This document shows positions 53,883 to 63,193 of a DNA stretch of 64,000 bases, piece by piece. The notes beneath the pieces were generated by a model. It saw nothing but the letters and a program-made list of their open reading frames with translations, ran no database searches and was not told the origin of the DNA. This DNA comes from Litchfieldia salsa (lineage in GTDB: Bacteria; Bacillota; Bacilli; Bacillales; Bacillaceae_L): positions 310,001 to 374,000 of the forward strand of contig NZ_FNJU01000001.1 of the NCBI RefSeq assembly GCF_900104555.1, in the 5' to 3' direction. The position numbers and the translations under genes were made by a program. How positions within the stretch are numbered: the stretch's first letter is position 1; each line of letters opens with the position of its first letter.

Positions 53883-54908
53883 TTATTGATTACGATTCTT
53901 ACTACCGCATGATTCCCTGATCATTAGCTCGGAATCGATGAACATTGGCTTTAACTCTGAAACCCCGTTAATTAAATCATTTAGCATATTTGCACCTAAT
54001 TTACCGAGGCGGTCCTTATCTTGCTTGATCGTTGTTAATTTAGGATCACTATAACGACATGCATCAATGTCATCACAGCCTACAATCCGAATATCCTCAG
54101 GAACATTTAAACCACTTTCCTTTATCGCCCTTAAGGCACCGAAAGCCATCATATCTGAAGCTGCAAAAATGGCCTGTGGATACGGCTTTTGCTGCAAGAT
54201 TTCCTTCATTGCCGTGTATCCACTTTCTTCATGAAAGTCTCCGTACTTCATCCAGCTTTCATTTATCTTTAGACCTAACTGACTCATTATATCTATAAAT
54301 CCTTTTTCCCTAAGTGAAGCGATGGCAGAATCCTTCTTCCCCCCAATAAATCCAATTTCTCTAATGTTATCGAGGTAAAAGTGTTGGATGACCTTTCTGG
54401 AAAGATTCACATTATCGGTCATCACGTAACTTGCCTTGGGGCCATTTAATTCAATGTCGATTCCCACACAGGGAACTCCATTCTCGACTAGTTCATAGAT
54501 ATGATCTTCAATTTCCTCACCAGCTATAATGAGACAACCATCTACATGAAAATGTCTACATCTAGCAAGGTAGCTTCCATTATCTTTAGAGAATTGTTCA
54601 TTTGAAAACATCAGAATATCATACCCTAACTTTCCGATCGTCTTTTTAAAAGAAGTCACAACTTCATTAAAAAAAGGATGTGTAAACTCAACATTTACTT
54701 TTCCAGCATAAATCAAACCAATCAAATTAGACTTTTTAGTGGCAAGTACTTTTGCAGAAAAAGTAGGTTGATAATCATGCTCTACAATCACATCCATTAC
54801 TTTTTTCTTTGTTTCCTCACTAACGCCGCCATAATTGTTCATGATTTTAGATACTGTTGATGGAGCCACACCAGCTAACTTAGCAATATCTTTTATCGTT
54901 AAATTCAT
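53883..54908 (-). CDS. LacI-family transcriptional regulator
   Basis: The 341-residue protein has an N-terminal LacI HTH (TIKDIAKLAGVAPSTVSKIMNNYGGVSEETKKKV) with a hinge helix near residue 50, and a periplasmic-binding-protein-like sensor domain (about 60-335). It lies between the ABC permeases and the GH1 gene in one orientation. The two ACCGGT palindromes flanking the operon promoter (58281 and 58416) are its probable operators. The hinge contains KVLATKKS, where many LacI members have LA-R-L-T-KT. Confidence 0.9.
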   Translation of the reverse strand: MNLTIKDIAKLAGVAPSTVSKIMNNYGGVSEETKKKVMDVIVEHDYQPTFSAKVLATKKSNLIGLIYAGKVNVEFTHPFFNEVVTSFKKTIGKLGYDILMFSNEQFSKDNGSYLARCRHFHVDGCLIIAGEEIEDHIYELVENGVPCVGIDIELNGPKASYVMTDNVNLSRKVIQHFYLDNIREIGFIGGKKDSAIASLREKGFIDIMSQLGLKINESWMKYGDFHEESGYTAMKEILQQKPYPQAIFAASDMMAFGALRAIKESGLNVPEDIRIVGCDDIDACRYSDPKLTTIKQDKDRLGKLGANMLNDLINGVSELKPMFIDSELMIRESCGSKNRNQ

Positions 54909-54999
54909 TGTGATCCCTCTATGCCTTAAGAATAATTTTAATATCGTACTGATAGAATACTAAGCTTCTCATTAATAAGTAAAGAACGATTCATAAAAC

Positions 55000-55842
55000 T
55001 TACTTGACTGCTCCCTCTGTGATACTCGAAATAAATAATCGATTAAATAAAAGGAAGATAATAATTAAAGGTACAGTTGCCCAAAATACGCCTGACATAA
55101 TCATACCAAAATCAATATTAAAGGTATTACTTAATGTTGCAAGTGCAACCTGAATCGTATACATTTCTGGATCTCTAAGAATCGTAAACTGCCATAAGAA
55201 TTCTCCCCATACTGCTGTGAAAACAATAATTCCAAGAGTTGCGAACGCTGGTAAAATGATTGGCAGGGCAATACTTCGATAAATTTTAAAATTTGAAGCA
55301 CCATCTAATTTAGCCGCTTCGATTAGTTCATCAGGCACCGAGTTGCTCACATACTGTCTCATTAGAAAGATCCCTAATGGATTTAAAAAGAACAGAATCG
55401 CTACCCCTTGTAACGTATCTAATAATCCAGCTTTAGATATTAAATAATATTGCGGAATTAATCCCAGCTGTGGTGGGATCACCATTGTTAACAAGATTGC
55501 TACGAACAGAGCGTTTTTGCCAGGAAATTTAAATTTAGCAAAAGCATACCCAGCTAATGAACTAATAATAAGGACAACAAGTGTAACCGAGATACATAAA
55601 ATGACTGTATTCCCCATTGCTCTGAAGAAATCAATCGCTCCTAACACTTTCTGGAAGTTCGTTACCAATAAATCCCCCGGTGTGATGGTCGGTGGAATTG
55701 AATTATACGCAGCACTTGGCCGTGTCGCCATCACAAACATCCAGTAAAATGGGAATAACGACAGTAGAGATGCTAATGAAAGAAACAAATAAATAAATAT
55801 TCTTCCTGGTGAAAACTTTTTTGTTCCCGCTTCCTGACTCAT
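55000..55842 (-). CDS. Carbohydrate ABC transporter permease, MalG type
   Basis: The 280-residue permease has six membrane segments and the cytoplasmic EAA loop ELIEAAKLDGASNFKIYRSIALPIILP near residue 177, which contacts the ATPase. It begins one base after the partner permease ends (the two genes touch). No ATPase gene is present in the operon, so a shared MsmX-type ATPase encoded elsewhere is expected, as for most Bacillus oligosaccharide importers. Confidence 0.9.
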   Translation of the reverse strand: MSQEAGTKKFSPGRIFIYLFLSLASLLSLFPFYWMFVMATRPSAAYNSIPPTITPGDLLVTNFQKVLGAIDFFRAMGNTVILCISVTLVVLIISSLAGYAFAKFKFPGKNALFVAILLTMVIPPQLGLIPQYYLISKAGLLDTLQGVAILFFLNPLGIFLMRQYVSNSVPDELIEAAKLDGASNFKIYRSIALPIILPAFATLGIIVFTAVWGEFLWQFTILRDPEMYTIQVALATLSNTFNIDFGMIMSGVFWATVPLIIIFLLFNRLFISSITEGAVK

Positions 55843-56795
55843 TAGTATGCTCCTTTCTTCTTTCTGCCAAATCCTGATGTAACTAAAGTGTTAATAGCAG
55901 AGAATATGATAATAATCACTAATAAAATAATGGCTGTAGCAGATGCTGTACCAAAGGATTGTAATTTAAATGCATCTCGATATAGATACATAACAACCGT
56001 CATGGCTTCATCTCTCGTAAATGCAGAGGCACCTAGGAATACGGTTGGTTCTGCAAAAAGCTGTAATGAACCGACTGTAGAGAAAAAGACAGTTAAAATA
56101 ATAAAAGGTTTTAATAAAGGCATGGTGATGTGTATAAGCTGTTGGAATTTGTTTGCTCCATCAATTGTTGCTGCTTCATACAAATCATTTGAGATACTTT
56201 GGATTCCAGCAAGATAAATGATCGTATTATATCCGACCCATCTCCAAAACACCATAATCGAAATCGCAATTTTTGTTCCCCATTCTGATGCTCCCCAGTT
56301 AACTGGATCAAAACCAAGTAATCCTAACGTATAATTGGCTAAGGATGATTCATGATTACTAAATAACACGCTAAAAATCAGGGCTACTGCAACCATTGAC
56401 GTAATATAAGGCATGAAGATCGTAACTCGGAAGAAATTTTTAAAACGGAGAAACGATAGGTTTAATAAAAAAGCAAGAATAATCCCTATAATTAATTGTG
56501 GTGCTGTTCCCATTAACCCAATGATGATTGTGTTATACAAGGACTTCCAAAATAACGGGTCCATTAAAACAACCCTAAAGTTATTTAATCCAACGAATTC
56601 CATTGGAGCTAAACCATTCCATTTTTGAAAGGCTAAAAACGTACTGAATAGTGCTGGATACAAACCAATTACGGCAAATATGATAAAGAATGGTGCGATG
56701 TATAAGTATGCTGAAATCATATCCTTTTTTTCTTCAGACATTGATTTCTTAGTTTTTGAAGTCTTTTTAGCTGAAGCTATTTTCACTGAAGCCAT
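55842..56795 (-). CDS. Carbohydrate ABC transporter permease, MalF type
   Basis: The 317-residue permease has a basic N-terminal tail (KTSKTKKSMSEEKKD), six membrane segments and the EAA loop LYEAATIDGANKFQQLIHITMPLLKP near residue 210. I choose ATG 56795 five bases after GGGGAG; a GTG at 56801 overlaps that site. It pairs with the MalG-type permease. Confidence 0.9.
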   Translation of the reverse strand: MASVKIASAKKTSKTKKSMSEEKKDMISAYLYIAPFFIIFAVIGLYPALFSTFLAFQKWNGLAPMEFVGLNNFRVVLMDPLFWKSLYNTIIIGLMGTAPQLIIGIILAFLLNLSFLRFKNFFRVTIFMPYITSMVAVALIFSVLFSNHESSLANYTLGLLGFDPVNWGASEWGTKIAISIMVFWRWVGYNTIIYLAGIQSISNDLYEAATIDGANKFQQLIHITMPLLKPFIILTVFFSTVGSLQLFAEPTVFLGASAFTRDEAMTVVMYLYRDAFKLQSFGTASATAIILLVIIIIFSAINTLVTSGFGRKKKGAY

Positions 56796-56825
56796 TTTCA
56801 CTCCCCGTCCTTCTTTAAACCTATA

Positions 56826-56852
56826 ATATGGTGTCCAAGCAGGACACCATAT
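56826..56852 (-). other. Intercistronic hairpin after the binding-protein gene
   Basis: ATATGGTGTCC and GGACACCATAT form a perfect 11-bp stem with a five-base loop and no T-run. Such hairpins behind solute-binding protein genes often stabilise the upstream mRNA or reduce read-through, giving more binding protein than permease. Confidence 0.65.
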
Positions 56853-56876
56853 AAAGGTTAATAATAATGTTTACCC

Positions 56877-58178
56877 TTATCGACTTACTAAATCCTTCGC
56901 ACGTTTAACAGCTGCTTCCCATTCTTCTTCTGGGTCTCCACCATTAACTACGTTTTTAAGACCATCAACAATTTGTTGGTGAACTGGGAAGTACTTTTCA
57001 CCTTTATAGACGATTCCATCGATATCTTGTGCTGCTTGAGCAAATACTGCAGAGGATACTTGACCACCAAAGAACTCGTCTTCGTTCGCAGTAAATTCAG
57101 GCATTTCATACACAGATGGTGCTGATGGGAATAATCCATGACTTTGGAATGACTTTAATTGATTTTCTGGTGATACTAACCATTCGATAAAGTCATATGC
57201 TTCTTGTGCATGTTCAGTTTCGCTAGGAACAGAGATGTATGAACCACCCCAGTTTGCTGCAAATTCTGTTGGTAATGTTGCAACTCTAAATAAACCTACA
57301 GCATCAGGAGCATTTCCTTCCATCCAACCCTTTAACCATCCAGCTCCTAATTCAGCAGCAAAGTCACCTGTATTAACAGCACTTGCCCACTCAGGAGTCC
57401 ACATATCATATTTTCCTACAAGTCCAGCTTCATGTAGCTCAACTGCATAATCCCATGCAGCTTTTACAGCACTACCTTCTTGATCAAGAATTAATTCCCC
57501 TTCAGGGTTCAAATACGTTTCAACCGCTGGATCAAGCTTTGCTCTGAAAGCCATTTCAATACTGTCTACGAACGGTTTACCTGTAGCTTCCTTCACCTTT
57601 ATTCCAGCTTCTTTAAAAGCTTCTGGAGAATTGATAAGAGCTGTAACTTCTTCTGGATCAGTCGGTAATCCTGCAGCTTCAAATACATCTGTACGATAGT
57701 AAAGTGCTTTAGGACCGATGTCTGTTGGCATTCCTAGTAGGAAATCTTCACCAGTGATTTCACCAGTATTCCATTTCCAATCAAGGTATTGATCTTGAAC
57801 ATCTTTTGCCCCGTATTCATATAAGTTAGCAAAACGATCTTGAGCCGCTTTAAAACGATCAAGCTGATCAACCTCTAACATCGCGATATCAGGTGCACCA
57901 CTTCCTGCTGATAGTGCAGTAAATAACGCATCATGGTGCTCAGCCGTTTCAGCAGATCTAAATTTTATCTTAACATCAGGATTTTCACTTTCATATTGCT
58001 TCACTAAGTCTTCATATCCAGTAGACCCGAATGCCCAAAAGCTTAGTTCTACCTTTTCTTTTCCACCTTCATTATCCGAAGCACCTTCATCATTATTGCC
58101 ATTACATGCTGCAAGCGAGAATGCTAGGAGTGATGCCATACCTAAAGTCATTAACTTTTTCATACTCTTCATCTTCAT
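56877..58178 (-). CDS. Extracellular sugar-binding lipoprotein
   Basis: The 433-residue cluster B solute-binding protein has a lipoprotein signal (LAFSLAACNGN, Cys near residue 25), an acidic Gly/Asn spacer, and the family body with LSFWAFGSTGYEDLVKQYE near 48 and APDIAML near 105. It captures the sugar for the MalF/MalG-type permeases. The downstream GH1 gene suggests a beta-glucoside or cello-oligosaccharide, although xylo- or arabino-oligosaccharides are possible. It is the first gene of the operon. Confidence 0.9.
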   Translation of the reverse strand: MKMKSMKKLMTLGMASLLAFSLAACNGNNDEGASDNEGGKEKVELSFWAFGSTGYEDLVKQYESENPDVKIKFRSAETAEHHDALFTALSAGSGAPDIAMLEVDQLDRFKAAQDRFANLYEYGAKDVQDQYLDWKWNTGEITGEDFLLGMPTDIGPKALYYRTDVFEAAGLPTDPEEVTALINSPEAFKEAGIKVKEATGKPFVDSIEMAFRAKLDPAVETYLNPEGELILDQEGSAVKAAWDYAVELHEAGLVGKYDMWTPEWASAVNTGDFAAELGAGWLKGWMEGNAPDAVGLFRVATLPTEFAANWGGSYISVPSETEHAQEAYDFIEWLVSPENQLKSFQSHGLFPSAPSVYEMPEFTANEDEFFGGQVSSAVFAQAAQDIDGIVYKGEKYFPVHQQIVDGLKNVVNGGDPEEEWEAAVKRAKDLVSR

Positions 58179-58280
58179 TTCCCCCTTAATGTTTGAATAA
58201 ACAATAGAATAACTACAAATAAAGCACAGTTCCTACTTTAGTTTGCATTTACCTCCCTAGATTACTAGATTACTAGAATC

Positions 58281-58294
58281 GGAAACCGGTTTCC
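58281..58294. promoter_or_regulatory. LacI-type operator O1
   Basis: GGAAACCGGTTTCC is a perfect 14-bp palindrome of the LacI/CcpA-like type with an ACCGGT centre, about 45 bp downstream of the -10 of the sugar operon promoter. Confidence 0.8.
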
Positions 58295-58316
58295 ATATCT
58301 GGTTTGTTTTATCTGC

Positions 58317-58330
58317 GGAAAACGCTTTCT
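58317..58330. promoter_or_regulatory. cre-like site (CcpA)
   Basis: GGAAAACGCTTTCT matches the catabolite-responsive consensus TGAAARCGYTTWCW apart from the first and last positions. It lies directly downstream of the -10, so CcpA would block transcription when preferred sugars are present. Confidence 0.6.
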
Positions 58331-58337
58331 TAATCAG

Positions 58338-58366
58338 ATTGTAACCCCGTATATTAGATAAATCAA
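58338..58366 (-). promoter_or_regulatory. Sigma-A promoter of the sugar operon
   Basis: On the minus strand TTGATT (58366-58361) and TACAAT (58343-58338) are exactly 17 bp apart, about 160 nt before the binding-protein start. Confidence 0.75.
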
Positions 58367-58415
58367 CTGTTTTTTTGAAAAATATTGATATTTATAAAAA
58401 TAAAGATTAATTTAA

Positions 58416-58429
58416 GAAAACCGGTTTCC
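58416..58429. promoter_or_regulatory. LacI-type operator O2
   Basis: GAAAACCGGTTTCC repeats the O1 palindrome with one mismatch, about 50 bp upstream of the -35. O1 and O2 are 135 bp apart centre to centre, suitable for looping. Confidence 0.75.
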
Positions 58430-58489
58430 ATGAAACGCTTTATTATCAATACTGAAATCGATCTCAAGTACTTATTCATTTATTCATAC

Positions 58490-58965
58490 TTTATGCCTGT
58501 CTCCGGTGTCTGAATCTTACTTGACTTCGGACAGGATCAGACAGGTCTAACCTAGACGAGTCCGAACATGATCGGACTTCAGACAGATTGGCAATTTCAA
58601 ATCCACCCGTGTCCGAACTCAGCCTACCTTCGGACAGGTTCAGCGATTTTAAATCCAATCGTGTCCGAACCTATCCTGACTTCAGACTGGATTAGCGATT
58701 TCATATCCAAGCGTGTTCGAACCTGGCCTGACTTCAGACAGGGATAGTGAATACAATTCCAAGCGAGTCTGAACACACCCTAACTTCAGACAGGATCACG
58801 AGGTCAAATCCAGACGTGTCCGAACCCGCCCTGACTTCAGACAGGATCAGTGATCTCAAATCCAGTCGTGTCCGAACCTCACCTACCTTCAGACAGGATC
58901 AGCGATTGCATATCTAGACGTATCCGAACCTGATCGGGCTTAAGATAAGATTCGTGATTTAATTG
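58490..58965. repeat. Tandem array, about eight units of roughly 60 bp
   Basis: Units contain CTGACTTCAGACAGGATC, AGCGATTTCAAATCCA and AGCGTGTCCGAAC with many substitutions. GTCCGAA and TTCAGAC form an inverted repeat within each unit. The array lies at the 3' end of the gene at 58975 and upstream of operator O2. Units are more diverged than in the array at 16028. Confidence 0.85.
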
Positions 58966-58974
58966 ATTGTGACG

Positions 58975-59535
58975 TTATAATTCGAATTTTTCTTTGATGA
59001 TCATTGCCACTTCTTCTGCATTCAAGTTTGTATTATTTATCTTTAGATAGTTTGAAAAGGTAATTTCACCTTCTAAAGAATTCAATCTGTATTTCTCCAT
59101 CGACTTTTTTAATCGATCTTCTGACGATTTAATAACCCTCTTTGATGGCTTGTGTTCAAGTCTATTAGCACTTTTATTTCGCTCAAGTCTTTCTTCTAAA
59201 TCTGCCTCAAGCTCAACATAATAAACAGTAGCTCCTCTTGATTCGAACAACCTAGAGACATGATGAACATAATCCCAGTCCTCTTGCATATCAAATGCCC
59301 AGAGGTAAGTAAAAATCATTCCATACAAATTGCTCTTTGATACTTCTTCAAAGATCTCTTGACGGAACAGATTGACTAATCTACGACCTTCTTTAGTGCC
59401 GTAATCAAAGAAATGACCAACTAAATCTATCGTCATATGATTATGAAAAAGTTTTAAATCCGTTATTTTGGCTAATTCTTGTCCAACTGTCATTTTCCCA
59501 ACGGCTTGAGGTCCAAATACTAGAACAAATCTCAT
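58975..59535 (-). CDS. P-loop kinase-like ATPase
   Basis: The 186-residue protein has an N-terminal Walker A-type loop GPQAVGKMT (residues 8-16) and a fold like small nucleotide or shikimate kinases. Other segments are HNHMTIDL near 31, a Y-E-E motif in VYYVELEADLEERLERN that resembles a LID, and a charged C-terminal half. Walker A has Met-Thr after Lys, which is acceptable. Specificity is unknown. GGAGGGAGCTT precedes the ATG. Confidence 0.7.
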   Translation of the reverse strand: MRFVLVFGPQAVGKMTVGQELAKITDLKLFHNHMTIDLVGHFFDYGTKEGRRLVNLFRQEIFEEVSKSNLYGMIFTYLWAFDMQEDWDYVHHVSRLFESRGATVYYVELEADLEERLERNKSANRLEHKPSKRVIKSSEDRLKKSMEKYRLNSLEGEITFSNYLKINNTNLNAEEVAMIIKEKFEL

Positions 59536-59574
59536 AAGCTCCCTCCTTTCTGAAATTTTAACATATATTTACAA

Positions 59575-59600
59575 TAAAAAGACTGACTTAGTCTTTTTTT
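59575..59600. terminator. Hairpin with T-run, function unclear
   Basis: AAAAAGACT and AGTCTTTTT pair around GACTT. It lies between the start of a minus-strand gene and the MarR gene, so no obvious transcript ends here. Confidence 0.4.
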
Positions 59601-59750
59601 CTATTAGTTACAGTAAACTAAAAAACTGGTAAAATCCGTCTCTTATTATTGGAAAGTGTCATCCTTTCTTGATAATAGTCAGTTCCTGTTTAGCTAGGGT
59701 TAAAAGTTAGATATACAAAACATATTTCACTTTTATCGCCCCTCCTTTTT

Positions 59751-59768
59751 TTGTTGCAAATGCAACAA
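59751..59768. promoter_or_regulatory. Palindromic operator upstream of the MarR gene
   Basis: TTGTTGCAAATGCAACAA has perfect seven- to eight-base arms. A related TTGCATTTACAACA lies at 59801-59814, just before the ribosome site. Two such dyads around the promoter region are typical of MarR autoregulation. Confidence 0.65.
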
Positions 59769-59836
59769 TTTTACATTACATTATATATAGAGAATATTTA
59801 TTGCATTTACAACATTTTTTAACAAAGGAGCTTATT

Positions 59837-60289
59837 ATGAAGGAAATTCTTCGTGAAATTGGAATGATTGCAAGAGCTTTAGATTCTATCAGTAATATCG
59901 AATTTAAAGAATATGACCTTACAAAAGGGCAGTATTTGTATCTTATGCGAATATGTGAAAACCCTGGAATCATTCAAGAAAAGCTAGCTGAGATGATTAA
60001 AGTCGATCGAACAACTGCAGCTCGAGCTATAAAAAAGCTTGAAATAAATGGGTTTGTTGAGAAGAAAGCTGATGAACATAACCAAAAAATTAAAAAACTC
60101 TTTCCTGCAGAGAAAGCGAGAAATGTTTATCCTTTCATAAAAAGAGAAAATGATCATTCCAATAAGGTTGCGTTAGAAGGGTTTTCTGAACTGGAAATGG
60201 AAACTATTTTAAATCTTCTGCAACGAGTTAGGAAAAATGTAGAAGTCGATTGGGAATTCGTTAAGAAAGGCAACAAGCGAATTTATTGA
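59837..60289 (+). CDS. MarR-family transcriptional regulator
   Basis: The 150-residue winged-helix protein has KGQYLYLMRICENPGIIQEKLAEMIKVDRTTAARAIKKLEINGFVEKK (residues 33-80) as the recognition and wing region, with dimerisation helices at both ends. ATG 59837 follows AAAGGAG; a start at 59801 would lie on the second operator half. It precedes paiA by 26 bases, so the three genes appear to form one operon. The regulator probably senses a compound that PaiA handles. Confidence 0.85.
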   Translation: MKEILREIGMIARALDSISNIEFKEYDLTKGQYLYLMRICENPGIIQEKLAEMIKVDRTTAARAIKKLEINGFVEKKADEHNQKIKKLFPAEKARNVYPFIKRENDHSNKVALEGFSELEMETILNLLQRVRKNVEVDWEFVKKGNKRIY

Positions 60290-60306
60290 TTAAATAATAG
60301 GAGTGA

Positions 60307-60837
<531 letters not shown>

Positions 60838-60858
60838 CATTTTTGAGAGGTGGATATT

Positions 60859-61470
60859 ATGTACATACCTAAGGATTTTCAAATTGATGAAGAAGAAGAA
60901 ATCTATGATTTTATCGAAAAGTTTAGCTTTGCAACCTTATTTTCTCAGCATCATGGTGAACCCTATGCTACTCACCTTCCATTAATGGTTAATAAATCTG
61001 AACATGCTTTATATGGTCATTTTGCACGTCCGAACGAGCAATGGAAGGATGCTGAGAACCAACAAGTGCTCGCGGTTTTCCACGGTCCCCATTGTTATAT
61101 TTCACCTACTTGGTATGAAACACCTAAAGCAGTACCTACTTGGAATTATGTGTCTATCCATTTATATGGAAAGTTGGAAATTATCGAAGATCGTAAAGTA
61201 ATAGTTGATTCTTTAAATGACTTGGTAACTAAATATGAACAACCTGATAGTCCATACAATTTAAATGATGTTGAACCTAGTTATATCGAAGGAATGAGTA
61301 AAGGAATTGTGGCGTTTAAAATAAAAATCTCAAAAATAGAAGCAAAAGCTAAATTAAGCCAAAACCATCCTGTGGAACGCCAAGAGTTAATAATTAAAAA
61401 CCTAGAAAACACTATTAATCACGATCACATACAAGTGGCAGCTCTTATGAGGAAAAATCTAGAAAAGTAG
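60859..61470 (+). CDS. paiB: PaiB-family FMN-binding regulatory protein
   Basis: The 203-residue protein fits the PaiB family (putative FMN-binding domain). Key segments are MYIPK-F near the start, [56 protein letters not shown] and the tail [17 protein letters not shown]. In B. subtilis paiAB affects sporulation and protease genes. I use ATG 60859 because homologues start MYIP; a GTG at 60850 overlaps the ribosome site. Confidence 0.9.
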   Translation: MYIPKDFQIDEEEEIYDFIEKFSFATLFSQHHGEPYATHLPLMVNKSEHALYGHFARPNEQWKDAENQQVLAVFHGPHCYISPTWYETPKAVPTWNYVSIHLYGKLEIIEDRKVIVDSLNDLVTKYEQPDSPYNLNDVEPSYIEGMSKGIVAFKIKISKIEAKAKLSQNHPVERQELIIKNLENTINHDHIQVAALMRKNLEK

Positions 61471-61566
61471 AATTTTTGACAATGGGAAGAGCTTTTTTAT
61501 ATTGTAGCTTTGAAATAAAGTTTGATTAGATGACCTCTAATAACCTTGATAAAATAGTAAATAGAC

Positions 61567-61608
61567 AAAGCGTGTTTTTGAAAAAAGATTGATCAAAACA
61601 CGCTTTAA
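61567..61608. terminator. Bidirectional terminator between converging operons
   Basis: AAAGCGTGTTTT and AAAACACGCTTT are perfect arms. It separates paiB from the minus-strand spore-like operon. Confidence 0.7.
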
Positions 61609-61665
61609 ATGTATTCAATTAAACCATTCGTTATAAATAAATTTGTTTATTCTTGATCTTCCAGA

Positions 61666-62319
61666 CTAGTCTGCACAAAAGGGCATGAATAAGTATTCTA
61701 ACAAGATATGTTTAGGATCGTACTGAATAGATTTGATTAATAATGGTAACAACATTCCTTGTTCTTCCGGGCTTATATTTAAAGGAACGTTACCCTTTAC
61801 TGTACTATTGAAAAGATGTTTGATCCCTTGGAAATAGAAGCCGATACTTCTTGAAATGGCCATATCGTTTAGAATTTGATCGTAAACCTGATTTAAAATT
61901 TCGGGATGATTGTCTACAAAAGAAAGAGACGATGGTAGTTCAGGTAATTCGAAGATAGACTTCATATTTTTCTTAATCTGTTCGATGGAAAGATCATGAT
62001 TACTCTGCTGTTCCATGCTTTTATAATCAATGGTATTTTCATAGTTAAGCTGGGAAAGGTATCCAGGTAGGAGATCGTTTATGAGATTAATAACTACTAC
62101 TAATGTCTTCGCCTGCAATTCGATTGAATCAGCTAAATGATTACATATTTGTGGATCTAAAGGAGTATGTGAGGAAGGACTAGGATGAATGGCTAAATCA
62201 TTTAACAGCTTTAAGATGTTTTCATAAAACAAGGTAAAGTCATGATTAGATTCCCATTTTTTATTTATGTAGTGTTTTCTTCCCTTTCCAAAAAGACCAC
62301 CTTCCTTAATAATAATCAA
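61666..62319 (-). CDS. Unrecognised protein, last gene of the small-paralogue operon
   Basis: The 217-residue protein has no signal peptide or membrane segment, and seems mostly helical. I recognise no family. Two similar LP-LL segments (NLINDLLPGYLSQ near 85, EEQGMLLPLLIKS near 190) are visible. The only start is a TTG at 62319 that overlaps the upstream gene by 14 bases and has a weak ribosome site, so translation is probably coupled and the N-terminus uncertain. In size and position it recalls GerPC, without clear sequence similarity. Confidence 0.6.
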   Translation of the reverse strand: MIIIKEGGLFGKGRKHYINKKWESNHDFTLFYENILKLLNDLAIHPSPSSHTPLDPQICNHLADSIELQAKTLVVVINLINDLLPGYLSQLNYENTIDYKSMEQQSNHDLSIEQIKKNMKSIFELPELPSSLSFVDNHPEILNQVYDQILNDMAISRSIGFYFQGIKHLFNSTVKGNVPLNISPEEQGMLLPLLIKSIQYDPKHILLEYLFMPFCAD

Positions 62320-62683
62320 TTTTTTTATTGTTCACTTTAATGATAATACTTTCCGGTTCTGGTTCTGTTTTTGGCTCTTTTTTCGGTTGAGATGAATGAT
62401 GAATAGAGGCGAGGTTTTTCTCCTTTTTCACCTCCTTCTTTACTTCTTTTTTTTCCTCCTCTTTTAACCCGAAATTATTACCAAAGTTTATATTTCCCTT
62501 ATTTTCTTTTACATCTACTTTATCAAAATGAAAATTAACAGGGATTTCATGCAATGAATCAATAATAAGATTAACCCGCTCTACATTTAGGGTTATGTTT
62601 AATTGCTCATATTTAAGGTTCGAGTCTTCCAGGAGTTTTTTTAATTGTTCAAGATCAAGGGTAATGTTTGCTTCTTTGCTCAT
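62306..62683 (-). CDS. Unrecognised protein with charged repeat, small-paralogue operon
   Basis: The 125-residue protein starts with a domain of about 70 residues (ITLDLEQLKKLLEDSNLKYEQ, then NITLNVERVNLII, NFHFDKVDVKENKGNINFG). A Lys/Glu repeat (EEKKEVKKEVKKEK, about 78-91) and a Pro/Glu region (KKEPKTEPEPES) follow. The start overlaps the stop of the previous gene (ATGA). The beta-strand-like IN-VDKV pattern suggests a structural protein. No family recognised. Confidence 0.6.
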   Translation of the reverse strand: MSKEANITLDLEQLKKLLEDSNLKYEQLNITLNVERVNLIIDSLHEIPVNFHFDKVDVKENKGNINFGNNFGLKEEEKKEVKKEVKKEKNLASIHHSSQPKKEPKTEPEPESIIIKVNNKKIDYY

Positions 62684-62871
62684 GGTTTTTGTTTAATCAA
62701 TTTATTATGTGTATGAGAGACAGTGTTTTTATCCCCACTTATTTCACCGAGTCCTTCATTTTTGCTTGAAGAACCCTTGAAATGATGCAGTTTATTATCG
62801 CCATAGAAAATACCACTGCTATTTGATATAGAATGAACAGATAATTTTTTCAACTCTATACTAGGCTTCAT
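62680..62871 (-). CDS. Small GVFIG-motif paralogue (fourth, degenerate)
   Basis: The 63-residue protein has the family core: SNSSGIFYGDN, then SSKNEGLGEISGDKN, like the 63194 product (TNAGIFIGTN, SKANHGLGSISGNGN). It ends before the DPD-ID segment of the other members. GGAGGGG precedes the ATG, so it is translated. It lies 70 bp after the 62941 gene and overlaps the next gene by four bases. Confidence 0.6.
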   Translation of the reverse strand: MKPSIELKKLSVHSISNSSGIFYGDNKLHHFKGSSSKNEGLGEISGDKNTVSHTHNKLIKQKP

Positions 62872-62940
62872 ATGTTTGACCCCTCCTACCTACACGTTTA
62901 TGTAAAGAGGAATCTTCTTATGTCTAATCATAATAACAAA

Positions 62941-63189
62941 TTAGTTTGTTTTCCTTCTTTTACTATTTATAAAATGATCTATACAATCATGGTCCGTTAT
63001 GGAGTTAATATTTTGACAGAAGGATGATTGTCCCTCCTCATTAATATGGTTAGGACCTAAACCCACGTTTTGCTTTTCTTTTATTCTCCACCCATGACAC
63101 TGACTTCCCCCTATAAAAACCCCTGAATTGGAGCTTTGTCCGTTGATATTAATAGTTCTAAAGGTGATACATCCGTCGTTTTTATCCAT
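62941..63189 (-). CDS. Small GVFIG-motif paralogue (third)
   Basis: The 82-residue protein reads TFRTININGQSSNSGVFIGG, a GW-IKEKQNVGLG stretch, then NINSITDHDCIDHF. Its layout matches the 63194 and 63575 products: N-terminal strand with IN-N, SG[IV]FIG, W--K-N-G[LM]G, N-N---D-D-IDH. GGGAG precedes ATG 63189, four bases after the previous stop. The layout is also loosely like GerPA/GerPF germination proteins (G-NFGDSF ... GSG ... DPD--D). I infer a spore role. Confidence 0.65.
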   Translation of the reverse strand: MDKNDGCITFRTININGQSSNSGVFIGGSQCHGWRIKEKQNVGLGPNHINEEGQSSFCQNINSITDHDCIDHFINSKRRKTN

Positions 63190-63193
63190 ATTA

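Noticed and set aside
59575-59600. Terminator of a gene lost between 59535 and 59750
   Set aside because: The hairpin is real but no remnant of a coding frame could be recognised beside it.
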